NCBI RefSeq assembly: GCF_003265355.1
Contig: NZ_QFRW01000326.1
Location: forward strand, 1-54,765
Origin: Glycomyces dulcitolivorans
Lineage (GTDB): Bacteria; Actinomycetota; Actinomycetes; Mycobacteriales; Micromonosporaceae
Length of the DNA stretch: 54,765 nucleotides
Direction: 5' to 3'
The notes beneath the pieces are model-generated. The model was not told the DNA's origin. It worked only from the letters and a program-made list of their open reading frames with translations, and did not search any database. Below, piece after piece: positions 53,743 through 54,765 of this stretch (position 1 is its first letter; every line of letters starts with the position of its first letter). A program made the translations under genes and the position numbers.

Positions 53743-54765
53743 AGGCCGCTCGCTTTCTTCCTGCGCACCATGAAGATCAGCACGGGTGCGCCGATGACGG
53801 CGGTGACGACGCCGGCGGGGATCTCGTCGGGGATGACGACGACGCGTCCGAGGACGTCGGCGGCGACCATGAGCGAGGGCCCGAGCAGGCAGCTGTAGGC
53901 GAGGATCCACCGCTGGTCGGGGCCGGTGATCCACCGGGCGATGTGGGGGACCATCATGCCGAGGAACCACACGACGCCGACGGCGGCGGTCGCGGACCCG
54001 CACAGGAGCGTGACGGCGCCGACGACGGCGATGCGCGTGAGCCACTGGCTGCCGCCGAGGGCGGTCGCGAGGTCCTCGCCGAGCGCGGTGGCGTTGAGGC
54101 CGCGCGCCGCGTAGGCCGCGAGGACGAGGCCGGCGCCGACGAAGGGCGCGATGGCGGCGAGGGCGGGCCAGCCGAGGTCGGCGACCGACCCGGCCTGCCA
54201 GGACCGCATCGTCAGGAACGCCGACTGGTTCAGCAGCACCACTGTGGACGCGATGCCTTGGAGGACGGCGCCGATGGCGACGCCGCCGAGGACGAGCGTC
54301 ACGGGCGAGCGCCCGCGCCCGCCCATGGAGCCGACGAGGAACACCGCGCACGCGGTCGCCACGGCCCCGAGGAACGCCGCCCACACCTGGAGCAGGTCGC
54401 TCGCGGCCGGGACCGCCCGCACGGCGAGGACCACGCCGAGGGCCGCGCCCGCGGAGACGCCGAGGAGCCCGGGGTCGGCGAGGGGGTTCCTGGTGAGGCC
54501 CTGCATGAGCGCCCCGGCCACCGCGAGTGCGAGGCCGACGACGACGGCGAGGACGGTGCGGGGGAGGCGCTGCTGGACGACGATGACGTGCGCGTCGCCG
54601 TTGTCGCGGCCGAGGGCCTCGACGACGTCGCCGAGCGGCAGCGGCTTGGAGCCGAACACGAGGCTGAGCACGACCAGGACGGCGAGCGCGGCCGCGGCGG
54701 CGGCGAGCCCGAGGGCCCGGCGCCGCCGCCGGTCGACCGGGACCGCTTCCGCCGCAGCGGTGTCC
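53739..54765 (-). CDS. FecCD family permease 1 (5' end outside window)
   Basis: The reading frame stays open to the right edge, so the N-terminus lies outside the window. The visible 341 residues include RRRRRALGLAAAAAALAVLV (first membrane segment), LPRTVLAVVVGLALAVAGAL, MQGLTRNPLADPGLLGVSAG, and FLGMMVPHIARWITGPDQRW, all canonical for the iron-siderophore permeases. Together with permease 2 it makes the heterodimeric channel. It ends GTGA over the start of permease 2. An upstream binding-protein gene would be expected just outside the window. Confidence 0.93.
   Translation of the reverse strand, partial: DTAAAEAVPVDRRRRRALGLAAAAAALAVLVVLSLVFGSKPLPLGDVVEALGRDNGDAHVIVVQQRLPRTVLAVVVGLALAVAGALMQGLTRNPLADPGLLGVSAGAALGVVLAVRAVPAASDLLQVWAAFLGAVATACAVFLVGSMGGRGRSPVTLVLGGVAIGAVLQGIASTVVLLNQSAFLTMRSWQAGSVADLGWPALAAIAPFVGAGLVLAAYAARGLNATALGEDLATALGGSQWLTRIAVVGAVTLLCGSATAAVGVVWFLGMMVPHIARWITGPDQRWILAYSCLLGPSLMVAADVLGRVVVIPDEIPAGVVTAVIGAPVLIFMVRRKKASGL

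Overview
The window is high-GC DNA typical of an actinomycete. The left 15.5 kb carry a conserved actinobacterial gene neighbourhood on the plus strand: a glycosyltransferase end, a large membrane protein, pyrG, an ADP-ribose-pyrophosphatase-type NUDIX gene, ald, parA, scpA, scpB, rluB, cmk and der. A divergent MFS exporter/TetR pair and a DUF805 gene sit inside it. The xerD gene that usually stands between the NUDIX gene and ald/parA is absent. Several genes look leaderless, with a TAGGGT-type -10 a few bases before the start codon. I cannot name the genus from sequence alone.

Right after der is a tRNA-Pro(GGG) gene. Its last 43 bases, from the anticodon loop to the 3' end, recur exactly at 32470-32512, which marks a 16.8-kb genomic island (A). 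Next to the tRNA are two tandem tyrosine recombinases with a cysteine-rich insert and a transposase-like helix-turn-helix tail. The cargo looks defensive: a membrane-anchored NACHT NTPase with an FGE-like module, a PIN toxin with an HTH/M78-protease partner and a palindromic operator, and a 1388-residue predicted nuclease-STAND ATPase. Small HTH genes, an alpha/beta hydrolase and a decayed right end follow.

To the right of the second att copy lies what looks like a second, older element (B). It has a large serine recombinase whose last 11 codons are the att repeat itself, a small upstream partner, a strongly palindromic region of about 150 bp with eight GGGTGCGCG half-sites, and a replication-relaxation family protein. 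Two divergent operons come next: hypothetical-SDR-NUDIX on the minus strand and XRE/TPR regulator-MurJ-like flippase on the plus strand. No third att copy was seen, so the right edge of B is not defined.

From 42.4 to 46.7 kb is a four-gene minus-strand CBASS anti-phage operon: CD-NTase, stand-alone E2-like protein, stand-alone E1-like protein, and a TIR-SAVED effector. By family knowledge the cyclase makes a cyclic oligonucleotide on infection, the E1/E2 proteins modify or prime the cyclase, and the SAVED domain binds the signal so that TIR can degrade NAD+.

At 47-51.8 kb is a transposon graveyard: an IS701-like pseudogene that truncated a neighbouring gene, an IS5-type fragment, and an IS5/IS427-type transposase with a probable -1 frameshift. 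Its terminal inverted repeat partner lies beyond an aldo/keto reductase and a TetR gene, which suggests a passenger-carrying unit. The window ends in a siderophore/iron ABC transporter operon (ATPase, two FecCD permeases, the last cut by the window edge).
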